Shown in pieces: positions 49,995-62,161 of a stretch of DNA of 64,000 bases. Source of the stretch: Dromaius novaehollandiae (lineage: Eukaryota; Chordata; Aves; Casuariiformes; Dromaiidae); the NCBI RefSeq assembly GCF_036370855.1, contig NC_088099.1, positions 147,701,017 through 147,765,016 on the forward strand. The letters are read 5' to 3'. A model generated the notes under the pieces. It did no database searches and was not told the DNA's origin. It saw only the letters and a list, made by a program, of their open reading frames with translations. A program made the translations under genes and the position numbers. Position 1 is the stretch's first letter; every line of letters starts with the position of its first letter.

Positions 49995-50306
49995 CTCATG
50001 GGAGGATATAGAGAAGATGGACCCTGACTATTCGTGGAGGTGTACAGTGATAAGATGTGAGACAACAGACACAAGCAGTGGAACGTGGAAAATCCCATAT
50101 AGATATCAGGAAGAAATTCTTCACCATGAGAGTGGTCAAACATTGAAACAGGATGTTCCAAAAGGTGGCGATATCTCCATATTTGAAGACACTAAAAAAT
50201 GCTGTTGGACAACCAACCCCCTGGCAGCCTGATCTAAGTGGACTTGCTCTGAAGCTGCAGGGGTTGGACGATCTCTTGAGGTCTCTTCAACTTAGATTCT
50301 TCTGCA
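49995..50306 (+). mobile_element. CR1 LINE 3'-end fragment
   Basis: The sequence follows the CR1 3' region in order: a purine-rich segment with 'ggaagaaattcttcaccatgagagtggtca' character at about 50107-50137, 'aacaggatgttcc', 'gatatctccatatttgaagac', and 'ggggttggacgatctcttgaggtctcttcaact' at about 50260-50290. These correspond to the last ~300 bp of CR1, including the tail of ORF2 and the 3' UTR. The terminal short tandem repeat is not clear. 5'-truncated CR1 copies like this are the commonest interspersed repeat in bird genomes. It is diverged and inactive. The frame at 50017-50232 is part of it, not a gene. Confidence 0.9.
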
Positions 50307-53231
50307 TTCCTGCTTGATATATTAGCTGTTTTGGATCCCCATTCTGAGGTACTTCAGCCCTGTGTACAGCAGGGGAGAACCGATCCTCACACAGGCTTTT
50401 CTGTTGTTTTAGGGGGAAATTTGAGCAGTACTGAACTTCTAGGCACCTAAAGTTAATTATTTGTTGAATCTGGTCTGAAATCATTACTTGATCTGTAACT
50501 TTCAGAGTGAACTTTCCCTTTGAATGTTTCTAGAAGAGCTGTGTGATTTGGTGCTGGCTGAAAGGGATGTATTGCCCGTTGTAGTTCATGGAGTTGCGCT
50601 AGCATGTACCAAAGCTGAGTTTGTTTCTGCTGTGTTTTTTTTTGTAATTTATTTTTTCCCTACTAGTAATTTATTTTATACTGCCTGTTATAGGTGGAAT
50701 ATGGAGAAACAACCTCACTGTGAGGGTTACTCGCAGAAAAACCTGAGAGAACAAATTGCTGGAAACCTTGGGATTTGAGAGGAGCCACCTCAACTGGAGT
50801 TTTACAGTACTATGGCTCTGCCAGCGATTCTGCCTAGGAAGTTACCTCTCGTTTTGTCTCTATGCTGCAGCACACCACCTCTTAGTAATGTTTGTGCAGC
50901 TGACTTAGGGCTGTAGTGTCAAAAGAGACACTGAAGTCATCCAGCTTCTTAAAATCTTCTGCCCAAATTCCTATATCATGAAACTACAGTCTCACTTGAG
51001 CTTATCAATGATATTGTATAATGAGTTATGCATTTATTTCTACTTCTTAAAAATAAAATAACTTTATTTTATGGCTCTTGGGATCTGGCATCCTTTAAAA
51101 TTTTCATGAGGAATAACTACCTAATAGGACCCACACCTCTAAATTAATTTTAATTGTCCAGCCAGCTATTTCAGGATTAATGTGGATGTATGTTCTGGAA
51201 CAATCTCTGCAACTTAACCTTGCTTTTAAATGGATACAAAGTGTAAGTCAAAGGTGGCAGGAAATCTTTCTGAAGTTCGAAAGGAAGTATCATAAGCAGT
51301 GGACACAATTATTAAGAATGCTGCTCATATGGTTTCCATTTATTATGGAAATACCTTTATAGCAGACTATAACAATCTCTGCAGCATTTTTGCATATTGA
51401 CAGTACTGAACAGACAGAGACTGGAAGAACTGTAGAAACAGGGTAGCAAAAAGAATCAGTATTGATCATGTCTTGGAGGAGAGGCTGTGGGGGGTAAGAG
51501 GAAGAGAAATGTGTTTTGGTAACCGTTCAGGCTTACGGTAAGTTTATGCAGATTTGATGAAGGGTCAGGCCTATATCATTCTTCATTAAAAAAGGGTTTT
51601 GTGCAAATAAATTGGGATTTGAGGAAGTGGGATTTGCATATTCTTAACTGCTTTCCAGAAAGGTTTGAAATGTTGAATTCAAGAAGGAGGGATATGTTTT
51701 ACCTTATTAAGTATACTGCCTTTTCCAGCTTATTGATACATCTTTTCTCTTTTAGGGGTTAATGCATTATTCTGTGTTCTACGAGTTATTTAAAAAGCAT
51801 CTGCTAAAATTTAACATTGCTCCCTTTCAGTTCTAATGCTATATTGGAATTTTCTTTATCTGCTTATGTCTCCAAGCACTCAGAGCCCTCCTTTGAATCT
51901 AAGGTTCAGGTTCTTGTAGTCTTCCCTTTCTCTCTTCGAATCCGATAGTGTTGCTAGATTTACTCTCATGTTCTGCTCCTGTTTTGAAACTGCATCCTGT
52001 TAACAGAATATCTTGTAGTTTAGTGTTACAGGACCTTCTACCTCCTTCGTTCAAATCTCTCCTTAATGCATAAGTCCATGAGTCATGCAGACACACATGA
52101 CTCAAATAATCATCCTACCACAATATTACAGTTTGGAAAATGTGTGCACCCATATCATATGAAAATGCAGTCATAATTTGATTCTTGTTTCTAAACTGTG
52201 CCTTCAAAATGTGTTGTGGTGGCCCTATTAAGCCAGGCAGCAAGCATGTGTACACACTGTTGAGTTTTCATTGTAGCTATTTTAAAATCCAAACAAATGC
52301 CACCTTCTGTGACTTTCCTACATATGACTTCCCCATATAATTACTCAAATTTTTAAGGGAATCTTTAAGGATTTTGTTCCTTATAGAGCACCGGCCACAT
52401 CACGTGTGCTTAGCAAATACAAATTAACATTTATTGTTTTAATTTTATTTTTCCAGTTCATTTCACCACATAATTGTTGATTGCATAATTATATCTGCTA
52501 GCTTTGCATGCAGTTATTTCTTGATTTCTAGTTAGGAGAAAGTTTACCAACGGAAGTTTAGAAGAGGTCATTTTCTGTGGATAGTGTTAATGTTTCTTTT
52601 AGGTATTTTCTTTGCTTGGAACTATGCAAGATACACTATTTTAAACTTTTTAAACTATAAACACTACAATGTATAAATGATCTTTAAAGAACAGGAATTC
52701 TATAGCCTTTTTCTTTTTGAAAAGGAATCAAAGTCTAGCAGTTTTGAAAGTATACTGTGAAAAACACTTAGTGAACCACAAGGACTTTGAGAGTTAGTAC
52801 CATGTTCAAGACAGTTGAAAGATGCTCATTAAAGCAACTTGGGTTATGTCTATAAAACCAAGGGTATATATAATTACATGTCCGACTAGATTAGATAGTG
52901 CTATCATTGAATAGCTTTTGAAAGTCTCCAGTTTCCTTCACAGAAATTTTTTTGCAAAAGAGTTTATCATGTCTTTGGTCTTGGTGTTTTTAAATTTTCA
53001 TTTCTGCATTGATAGAGGGAGGACAGTGATGAAGGTCAGTTGCTGGAATTCAGAGTGGTCCATATTGATTCAGTTCAACCTTCCACTGAGCTGCAGGACC
53101 TCCTTATCATAGAGTTCAGAAAGAGAGAGTTTCTGCATTTCTCACTCATATTAGATCTTCACAGTAATTTAAATTGCCTTATTAAGGTAGATTAGGCTGC
53201 AGTGCATCTTTGGAAGCAAATGCAAAGTCTT

Positions 53232-53273
53232 TTGCAATTTCTATTGGGATCCTTGCAGTTTCTGTTGGGATCC
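53232..53273. repeat. 21-bp tandem duplication
   Basis: Units 53232-53252 and 53253-53273 agree at 19 of 21 positions and end in TTGGGATCC. Confidence 0.9.
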
Positions 53274-55704
53274 ATGTAGTAATGGAGCTGTAAGTATATT
53301 TTGCTTTTCTGAGTTCCTAATAGTAAATGTGAACACTTTTTCTTTTCCTTGCAAATGGAGATGTGAGATAGTGGCCTCCCTGGGAATTCTATTTGTTGCC
53401 TCTCAGTTTAATTTTTACAGTATTTTGAAGAATATTCTTCTTGTTTTGTTCATTTACTTGTATCTTTCTTTATGTTATTCTTTATGTTGTAGGGTTTTCT
53501 GGATTTAAAAAGTAAGACTACTGTGCAGAAGGTGAATTTATGCATGAAACTTTCATGGAGCGCTTGGTTTGAAAGCAGTATAGTGAGTCTTTAGAGCAAT
53601 ATAGTGATTTCTCCATTGTCTGAGGGAAAGCAGGTGAAGGGGTCTTTCTTGGCCCTCTGTAGAGCTCCCCTGCATTGCTAGAACTGTGGCCTGTGGAAGG
53701 GATGTTGGACTTGCAGGTTCCTTCCCAGGACAGCTGGCCAGCCAAATGTCTTCTGCTCACGTATCTGTTGTTAGAGTAGTAATTTCCCAGTTCCCTTCAT
53801 TTTGAGGAAGGAAAGCAATGGCCTTCAGTCCTCAGTGACTGGCAGGAGCAATTCTTTGTTAATACTGCCTTAAAGCTTTTGTCTCAAACCACTGTTGAAG
53901 TTCCAAGATGAAAACACTACCTACATTTTGGGTATTGAATAGCATTCCTCCACAGAGCCACACGAGAAATGAGTCTCTTTAGTTATATTCTTTCTGAAGA
54001 GGTTTCTGGATATTTTTGATAACTTGCTTTTTCTTAAAAACACAGAGAACTGTGATGCCTTGATTTCATCCTGACAACTGCAAACATGATTGCAGAATTT
54101 CGTCTGGGGTGTGGGTTCAAGACAATCTTGAAAGAATGACCATCTATTACTTAATCACCAGAAATGCTTAATAGTTTTGTCACAAGTGTTTTTCTTTTTT
54201 GAGGCCATTAGTGTTTTTGCTGTCTTGCCACACTAGATATAGAATACATGTCTTGATAAATTAACCAATGGGGATTCTGCTGCAGGAACTGATGCTTGCA
54301 AAACCAAAATCAAAGCCTTTTTTTTTCCTTTGGTCAGCTGCTGGATTTTGAATATGTCTGCTTACAAGTCTGAGATATGCACACATTGTTGCATGCAGTT
54401 GATCATTTTTGGAGGGTTTTTTTGCCACACAATAGTATGAGTATGCAGATGTTCTGATACTGTTCTTTAAAACAGTTGATTGCAAATCCGATCATGAAAG
54501 ATGATCAGCAGCTAGCATATATCATCATCTTCTGATCCAACCAGGTTCCTTTGGGAGTCAGCTGTACTGTTTCAGTATGTTGTAATTAAATTGAGTGCTG
54601 TTTAGGTGTCAGAAATTACTTTATAATGCAGGATAATGGACTTAAATAGACTTATTTGCACAATGCAAATCATAATCTAGCAAATTACTCTTAAAGGCTA
54701 TATATTAAGAAACAAAACAACCCCCCAATATTCAGTAGGAAGAGAAAAGGAGGAGAGAAATGGTCTGATTTCTGACTCAGCCACTAAGACATCCTTGCAT
54801 TAGAGTCAATCTGGACTTAATAGATATTAGAATAATGCCTGTTATTTGTGAATGCCAGTTATAAAGTGCTTTGTTTGAAATAGTAACAAAGGAAAAGGTA
54901 CTTAGTTTTTGTTTTAGTTAGGATTGAATGGAGGCGGGGAAATCCCTGTCAATCAGATCTTTAATACTTGGAAAAATCTGTTTTATGCATGCAGCAGTTA
55001 CGTATGTGACTAGCTCTTGTGAGGTTCTTTGCTCCATTCCCAGAAGAGTTCATAGGGGTTGTGAGGACTCAGCATCTCGCAGAATTAGAGTGTGATCCTG
55101 AGAAGGCTAATATTGTTAGCAAAATAACAGGTTTATATGCATAGTGAGAACTGTTTGTGAATCAGCAGGTGGTTTCTATAATATCAGAAATTAGCAAAAT
55201 ATTTACTGATGGTATTTCTTTTTGAAAAACAGAAGTGCTTAAAAAACTTCAACATTAAAACTTCAAATAAGAAAAGCTGATTTTGTTTATTTCAATAATC
55301 TCAAGTCTTTTATTTGTGGTTTGAATGCACATACTCTGCATTTTCCATCTTGAGGATCTCATTTTATCTTTTGAAGGGCACAGTAGGAGAAAAAAATGAA
55401 AACATTTTTCTTGCAAAATATGTATTTCAATAGGAGGCACATTTCACGCTTATAAAGATGTAGGAAAAAATCAAGTGATATCAGAAAATCTGTGTCTTGG
55501 TCATGTTATGTGTGTGCCCATACTTTCATACAGAAAACTAAGATTATATTTCTCTGGTCAGATACAATCTGCTTGGGACTGAACTCATTGATAATGCAAA
55601 GCAGCATTGCAGTGTTACACTTTTTTAGAACCGTACGTACAGGTCTAAACAATTATCTTGAATCTCAAAAGCCAAAGAATGTCACAGTTCTGGCCAAAAA
55701 AAAA

Positions 55705-55740
55705 TCTATGTATCTATCTATATATATCTATGTATCTCAG
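55705..55740. repeat. TATC/TA microsatellite
   Basis: Imperfect ATCTATGTATCTATCTATATATATCTATG-type tetranucleotide array. Confidence 0.75.
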
Positions 55741-56429
55741 GTAAACTAATTTGCCAGTGTGCAATTTATTAAGTTTCATAAGCCGTTTTTAAATTAAACC
55801 CTGACCCCCACCCCATAAATGGCTGTTGAATTCTGTATGTCTTTTTTGAAAAGGTTTCAAGTGTGGTGAAGAAAGATATTCAGTTCAGAGATCTGTAATC
55901 CGGTTTCATCTGTTTTATTTAGTTGCAAGGAAAATATTATCTTCTGCCCCCCCCCTTTCAGTTCTTCATTTCCCAATAGTACTGATGGGGAAGTATGTGC
56001 TGTGCTGCTGATACATAATTTAAAACAATTGTGCGAGCTTTAAACCCAAAGTCTTTCTTCATCTATCATTTATCTCATGATGTTATCTTTTGTACTCAAT
56101 ACCCTTCAGTAAGCACAGCCTGACACGTCTTGTGGCCTTTACCTTATGTGATAAAAAAGATTGAAAAGCTGCTTGGCACCACCTGGAGAAGATGAGGCAA
56201 CCCTGGAGAACTGTGCTTTAGGAGCAGGTGACTGATGCTAAGAAATGTGCCAGTCTAGGGACACAGCCGAAGGCTTCTAGTGGGCAAGGGGGAGGGGAAG
56301 AGAAGAGAAAAAAAAGAGCAGGAACATTAATACATCTTCCTGAGGTTTGATGGGACATATACTGCCTACTGTTCCATCTGGTGCTTATGATAGCATGGCA
56401 TATTAGCATGCTGCAAGTTCATAATGTAT

Positions 56430-56760
56430 TCAGGGCGAGAAGACACCGCTTGCATACCAATTGAGGCGTCCTCTTTCTCAGAGCTGCCTTTGAATTTCAA
56501 TGATGTTTATGCCTCCTAAGCCCTGACTGAATGGAGCATTTCCGCTCTCGGAGGAATAACGGCAGCAAGGGACTCTTGCTTGCGTGGGTTTTCTTTCTCT
56601 CACCTTTTTATTCTTCTCCCATTTTGTTTTTTTCTTCTTCCTCTCTCCCAATTCATTTTGCTCAGGGAAGTTAAAAGACAGGTTGAGTTTTTGGACTACC
56701 TAATTACATAGCTTCTGGCACGATGAAATTTACTTTTTTAACGCTCTAGTCTGCTTTCTG
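56430..56760. promoter_or_regulatory. Candidate conserved non-coding element
   Basis: Complex sequence with CpG retained in an AT-rich surround (GAGGCGTCC, CCGCTCTCGG, AACGGCAGC between about 56463 and 56556), then a long pyrimidine-rich stretch to about 56655. No coding frame. The pyrimidine tract followed by CTCAG at 56662-56666 could also be a splice acceptor, with no exon evident beyond it. Confidence 0.25.
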
Positions 56761-59700
56761 CTCGTCTCAAAGTGCTTAAATGTTCTCTTTTATAATATTT
56801 GGAAGAAATTACTCTAAAAGCAGTGTCATGAAGCATTTAAAAAATAGCACATTGCAATTCTGCTTTAAATCTAGAATTTTTATACTGCCAAATTAATGAA
56901 AAAACAGTATGTTGAATTGTGCAGTTCATGGTAAATTATTTGGGCCCTCCTGCTAGGATTTCCTTTTAACTTTATATGTGCTGCCATAACAGGCTGAGGG
57001 TCTGAAGTTGAGCAGGTATGCCAGGCTTTGTAGGACTGAGGTCTTTTTATGGATCCCTTGCTGGAAATGTACAGTACCTTCATTTTATTTCTTTCTACCC
57101 TGTCCTCTTTGAAACTCTGTTAAAGTTGACACTTGATTGAAGACAATCTAAAAATTACACCATAGCAACTCTTCAACCGTACATTTTGTTTCTGGACTTG
57201 TCAAAGATTGTGATCCTTTTACAGCTCAGTGCTGTGAAGTACTCTGCAGTCCTCTTTCCGGTAGGTCTGCAAGGTGTGAAGTTTACATACAGGGTAGGTT
57301 ATTTGATGTGGGATTTTCAAGTGTCTGGAGTAATGTTCAAGTAAAAGTCGGATTTGCCTTTGTTGGTGACTACTTCTAAACGCTTTACAAGTTTTTAAAA
57401 ATTCTACCCCCAAAAAGGAGAGCAAGCTTGCTACTTAAGAGGAAAGAGTATTAAGACAGCAGCTATAGTACAGGCCTGCTTAATGAATGCATTTTGTGTC
57501 TAGTCCTCTACCTGCACAGCTGGACTCTGGTTTCTGCCCAGAATCGACTGTGGTTTGAGGCTTTAGCTTAATCTTTGAAGTGTATGACTGTCATGCTAAT
57601 ATAACTTTAATAAAAATGGACTAGGTAGCACTTTGAACTCCTTCACTCTGATTTAGAATTAATCTACTTGATTACTAAAAAAGAAAAGATCTTGCTATAG
57701 TTCTGATCCTTTCTTTCAAATATATCCAGCCGTGACTTTTATAAATACATATTTTCAGGCAGTCATTTAGCCACTCTTGCATGGATAGGAAATGAAAAAT
57801 GCATTAGTCATCTTGACAAAGAGAAACTTGACTTTCTTTTGATTCATTATCTGAATATCTGTTGTCTGATGAACACTCCTTGTTTATTGATAGTGCATTT
57901 AGACCTAGATATTAATGTCTTGGCTTAAATGCTAATTACGTTTTTTTTCTTAAAACATTCAGGAAGGCTAATGTTAATGAATAGGAATGTGGAGGAGGTA
58001 GTGTGGGTAATTCAAGCAAGTTTAGTCAGCACTTACAAGATTCTTGAAATGTTTCTTGATGTCCTACAGAACTGTTAACATCTGCACGGCTTGTGAGAAG
58101 AGCCACATTTATTACAGCTGTATGCGAGCTAGAATGTAAAAGGAAGGGAGGGAGGAATCAGAGTTAAGAATGAAGCAGCTGGCTTTCAGTTACAAAGATT
58201 TATCATTTTACTCTCATTACAAACTGACAGTAAACTCTACTTGGACTCTTTTACATCAACTTCTTTGACATGACAGGTTGAAGGCTTGGGAGTAACTATC
58301 AGTAGATGCAGTGCAACAAAATACACAGTTTAAAAGAAAACAAAGGTTTTAGATAAATAATCACGAGTGAAGTTCAGCATTGTGTCCCAGTGTGACATAA
58401 CATGATGCAGAGCATGTGTTTGAAGTCTACATTTGAGATGTTGAAAGAAGAGAGACAAAGATAGAAAGAGGGATTTAAAAAAAAAAAAGTTGGAGAGTAA
58501 TAAATGAGAAGACTCTTGGCCCTCTATGGAAGCAAGGAAGTCATATGCTTTCTCATGGCAATTCTTTTCAGATTTTGAGGTTGTTAGAAGAAATATAAGT
58601 ATGTTAAGATATTCCTGAGATGCATTTTTGTGCTAGAAGAAAAAGGGAAGAATAATAAGTATCAGGATCCCATTTTCTGTTTCACTCCTTCCTTTAAAAA
58701 ATTGCATACATATTTCCAGGATCATTTTTTTCCTGCAAATTTTGTCCTCCCCAATTTCTTTCTCAGTCACTGAGACAGATTTAAACCCAAGATATGCCAG
58801 TATTGCAGCTCTTTCTTGGTTGCCAGATCTTTATTTGTTTCAATTAAGATTGAAGATTTTTAGAGTATTTCTTTCAAATTTATCTATTTGGTATGAATGT
58901 AACCTTGCATTTCTCTTGGTCCCTCTGGCTGTAGCTTAGTATGCTTGCTCTCACCTTTTTTCTCTGCATGCTTTAAGTAAATATATTCTGGGCTTGCTTC
59001 AGTTAACTTCTTTCTAATGTGCCCATGCCATTTACAGTAAGAGTGCCAGGATCTGTTCCTGTGTCTCCTACAGTTTCTTAAGTTCCTCAGCAAATGGGGA
59101 AGGAACACATCTAGGCTCCTGTTCTTTGCTGCCCTCCTCCCGGGTGTTTGGTTAGAGTGGAAACACAAACAGCTTCCCTTTGCCACACAGGTGCCTGGAC
59201 CAGTGAGGTACTCCAAGTACTCCAAGAGTTGGTCCAGGTATCGTTATCTACTCACCCTTTTCTGCTGATCATACTGTGAGCTATAGCAGATGTCCAGTCT
59301 GATAACCTACGATGTTTTTTATCTTCTACCTGACCTCAGACTTTTTCACTGTTACTGTCATCATCATTTAATTATAGCGTATGGTATTGTAAGAGCTCTA
59401 ACATATAATTAGTGCCTCATCTTCTTTCCATTCTCTTGGCACCATAGCAGAGGCAAAAGCAAATTTTTTAACATTTCAGTTATGAAAACCACTGTATATG
59501 ATTCAGCTGTGTTCACCACCTCATGCCTTCTGAAGTGAGGGTTTTAGTTTCTAAAAGTTTATTTCCACTTATTCTTGTGGAAATACATTTTATCTTAATT
59601 TTGGACAGATTGTTGGCATTGAAAAGAATTATGTGCAAAACCAAGTAGCTTTGTAAGTCAGAGCTCATAATCACCTTTGGAAATGACCTGTTAGGTTTCT

Positions 59701-60853
59701 AATAGGTCATTTGTATGCACAGGTACTGAAGCTACTTGCTCTGTTGCAATAATTATGACAAAGATAATGAATGGGAATTCATTTGGGGACAGCTTTTCTT
59801 GTTAACTGCTTAGCATTTCATCCAGGTACTCTAATTTTTCTTTTTTTCTTTTGTAATTCTGGAATTTGCCTTACATTGTTGTTGCAGTTCAGCAACTTTC
59901 TGTTTCTTCATGTGCCAGGCAGTTTAAAGCCTACCAGACAAGTACAGAGATTTTTTACATCTTCTATTCCAAGTGGAAACCATAAAGAAACATGTCCTCA
60001 CAGGAGATGCCAGTGAATTAAGTTCTTTCTATGCATTTGAGTTGTCTTACCATTGGGATTTTGCTTTCTTAATATGTATTTGGTGCCAGAAGAATGCTTG
60101 TAAAGATCTGCGAGCTGCTCTAGTATTTCTTTTTCTTGTATTTCTGCTTGCTTGCTATCTAATCGCGTTGACTGATCATTGATATCAAGAAAATCTCAGT
60201 TCATGTTTGGTTCTCTGTGGTGTGATGCAGGAAAGAAATGGTATTGATTTTTGATGGCGTATTTTAAAATTCACATATTATCACATCCCTGTAGTTTTAT
60301 GTACGTGATCTAGAATCTTGTAACTGGGTGTAGTGTGTGTGGCTGTAGGCACACAGGTGTCTGATGTGCTGCACGCTGCGTTTCACTTTCTGAGGATTCC
60401 CTGTAGCAGGCCGTCTCCAAAACAGGACTAGGTAGGAGTGTATGTGGATTAAAGCGGGGGAAGTGTCTGACTTGTTTGTCTGGGGTGCATACGTTCCCAT
60501 AGGAGGCACCGGAACTGTTCTCCTGTTGCAGCCAATACTAACCAAGGCAGCATCTGGAAATTTGCTTTTACTTCAGTTATTCTTTGGAGGAAGAAATTTT
60601 TATAGCCAAAATTTTGAGAGAATTACTTGCAATCCGTTTGGTACTGCAGAAATGGAGTAGTGCACACTGATGTATAAATACATAGCATCACAAGCTTTCC
60701 CTCATTTATTGTGTTTTTGAGGTTAACTTTCAAAAGATATTGGAAAGAATTTTTCTTGAAGTATCTCCCTTCTACTTTATGAGTGCGTTGCCATTTACTT
60801 TTAATTTTCAGCACTGGAAGCCAGGGTTCTGGCGTCTTCATGACACAATATCG

Positions 60854-60867
60854 GCTCCCTCTAGTGG
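60854..60867 (-). promoter_or_regulatory. CTCF-like motif
   Basis: GCTCCCTCTAGTGG matches 11 of 14 positions of CTGCCMYCTRSTGG, including the full CCCTCTAGTGG core, which is the most information-rich part. Motif evidence only. Confidence 0.45.
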
Positions 60868-61582
60868 TCAAGAGCACCCTCAAAAAAATCCCAGTGGATG
60901 TGAGCCAAAGTGCTCTCTCAGCCATTGTTTCTATGAGCACAATGTTTTACCTTACACTTAAATGTTGTCTGCAAATGCTGAAGTGAACCCTGAGACTACT
61001 CCCACCACATGAAGACAGGACAGTATTGCCCTCTCAATCATCCTGTGCTCTACTGGAGATTTTTTTTTCCTGTTGAATATTCCTGTTTTTTCTATTTTTT
61101 TCTCACAAAAAATGGCCTTTCTTCTGCCTAATCTGCTTCTCAGTGAGGCAAAAGATACATCCGTGAGTAGCCCCAAGGGGGCCGTCGTCAGGACTGTAGG
61201 CCAAGCATATGGTCAGGACATGTCTGCTTCCACAGCACAGAGAGAGTTAAATCTGCTTTTCATAAGAATAGCGGGTACGAGGGAGCTTACCATATTACCC
61301 AGGGTTAAGTGCGCTCGCATCGAGCGTTCGGAGTTCAAATGCACCAGGCTGCTTTACTTTGTCAATATTTCTCTTGCAGTTGTAGCACTGAGTGGTTTCT
61401 CTCTGGTGTCTGACTTTTAGCCCTGCTGTTTCCCCTCCATTTAACACTCCCTTCAGCGTAATTGAAGGCTATTTCTTCCATTTTCTCTGAAGCAGAATTT
61501 AAGAAAAATTCACACCAAGTATTTTTATATACAAAATAAAATCAGTCAAACTTGGTTAAAAGTGCGTATAAATATGTACACA

Positions 61583-61608
61583 TCTATGTATGTATGTATG
61601 TATATAAA
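61583..61608. repeat. (TATG)n microsatellite
   Basis: About five ATGT/TATG units followed by TATATA. Confidence 0.85.
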
Positions 61609-62117
61609 AAGTAAGCCACAGAAGTGGTACAGATCCACAGAGGTCAATCTTAAATAGTTATGTTGCAATAGCGGTTTAGCTGGCTTGATGAAAATGAGGA
61701 CAGGTTCTAGAAATCTGGAAACCTTTGCCTTTATGTATGTGTTGTAAAAAAGAATACATCCCATTTGAATCTTCTGCCCATGAAATAAAGCATGTTTTGT
61801 ACAATTGCCAAGCATGGCAATACTTATGATATCCAAAATTGTTTAAAATTTTTCTCATATTTTCTATGGTTTCTTTAATAATTGTTGATTTTTTTCTGTT
61901 CAGGCTTCAGCTGTGTATACATTTTTGCCGTCTGTTATTTAAAATTCAGAAACAAGGAATGGTGCTTTGCCAGAAGGAAGCTTTAAGGCTTATTATGCAC
62001 CTGTGATGCCTCCTGTGATGGTTTAAAGGTCTGGAAAAGATGTGCCTAATTGTTTGCCCTGTGAATAGTCTCATTAGTTTTCCTACAGTCGTTTGCAGCA
62101 TCTCAAGTTAGGTACGT

Positions 62118-62161
62118 AATCCTGAGTCTTTCTGGGATCAATCCTGAGTTTTTCTGGGATT
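62118..62161. repeat. 22-bp tandem duplication
   Basis: Units 62118-62139 and 62140-62161 differ at two positions and share AATCCTGAGT and TTTCTGGGAT. Confidence 0.9.

Larger units (their letters stand above)
50307..56429. other. AT-rich non-coding DNA
   Basis: No gene recognised. It contains a 21-bp tandem duplication at 53232-53273 and a TATC-type microsatellite at 55705-55740. A weak CR1-like phrase near 53070-53120 was not strong enough to call. Confidence 0.55.

Noticed and set aside
53070..53120. Weak CR1-like phrase (reverse orientation)
   Set aside because: Too short and too diverged to separate from chance.
61073..61420. 115-codon plus frame with a hydrophobic start
   Set aside because: The apparent signal-like start is a T-rich tract. 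No homologous family recognised and frames overlap on the other strand.
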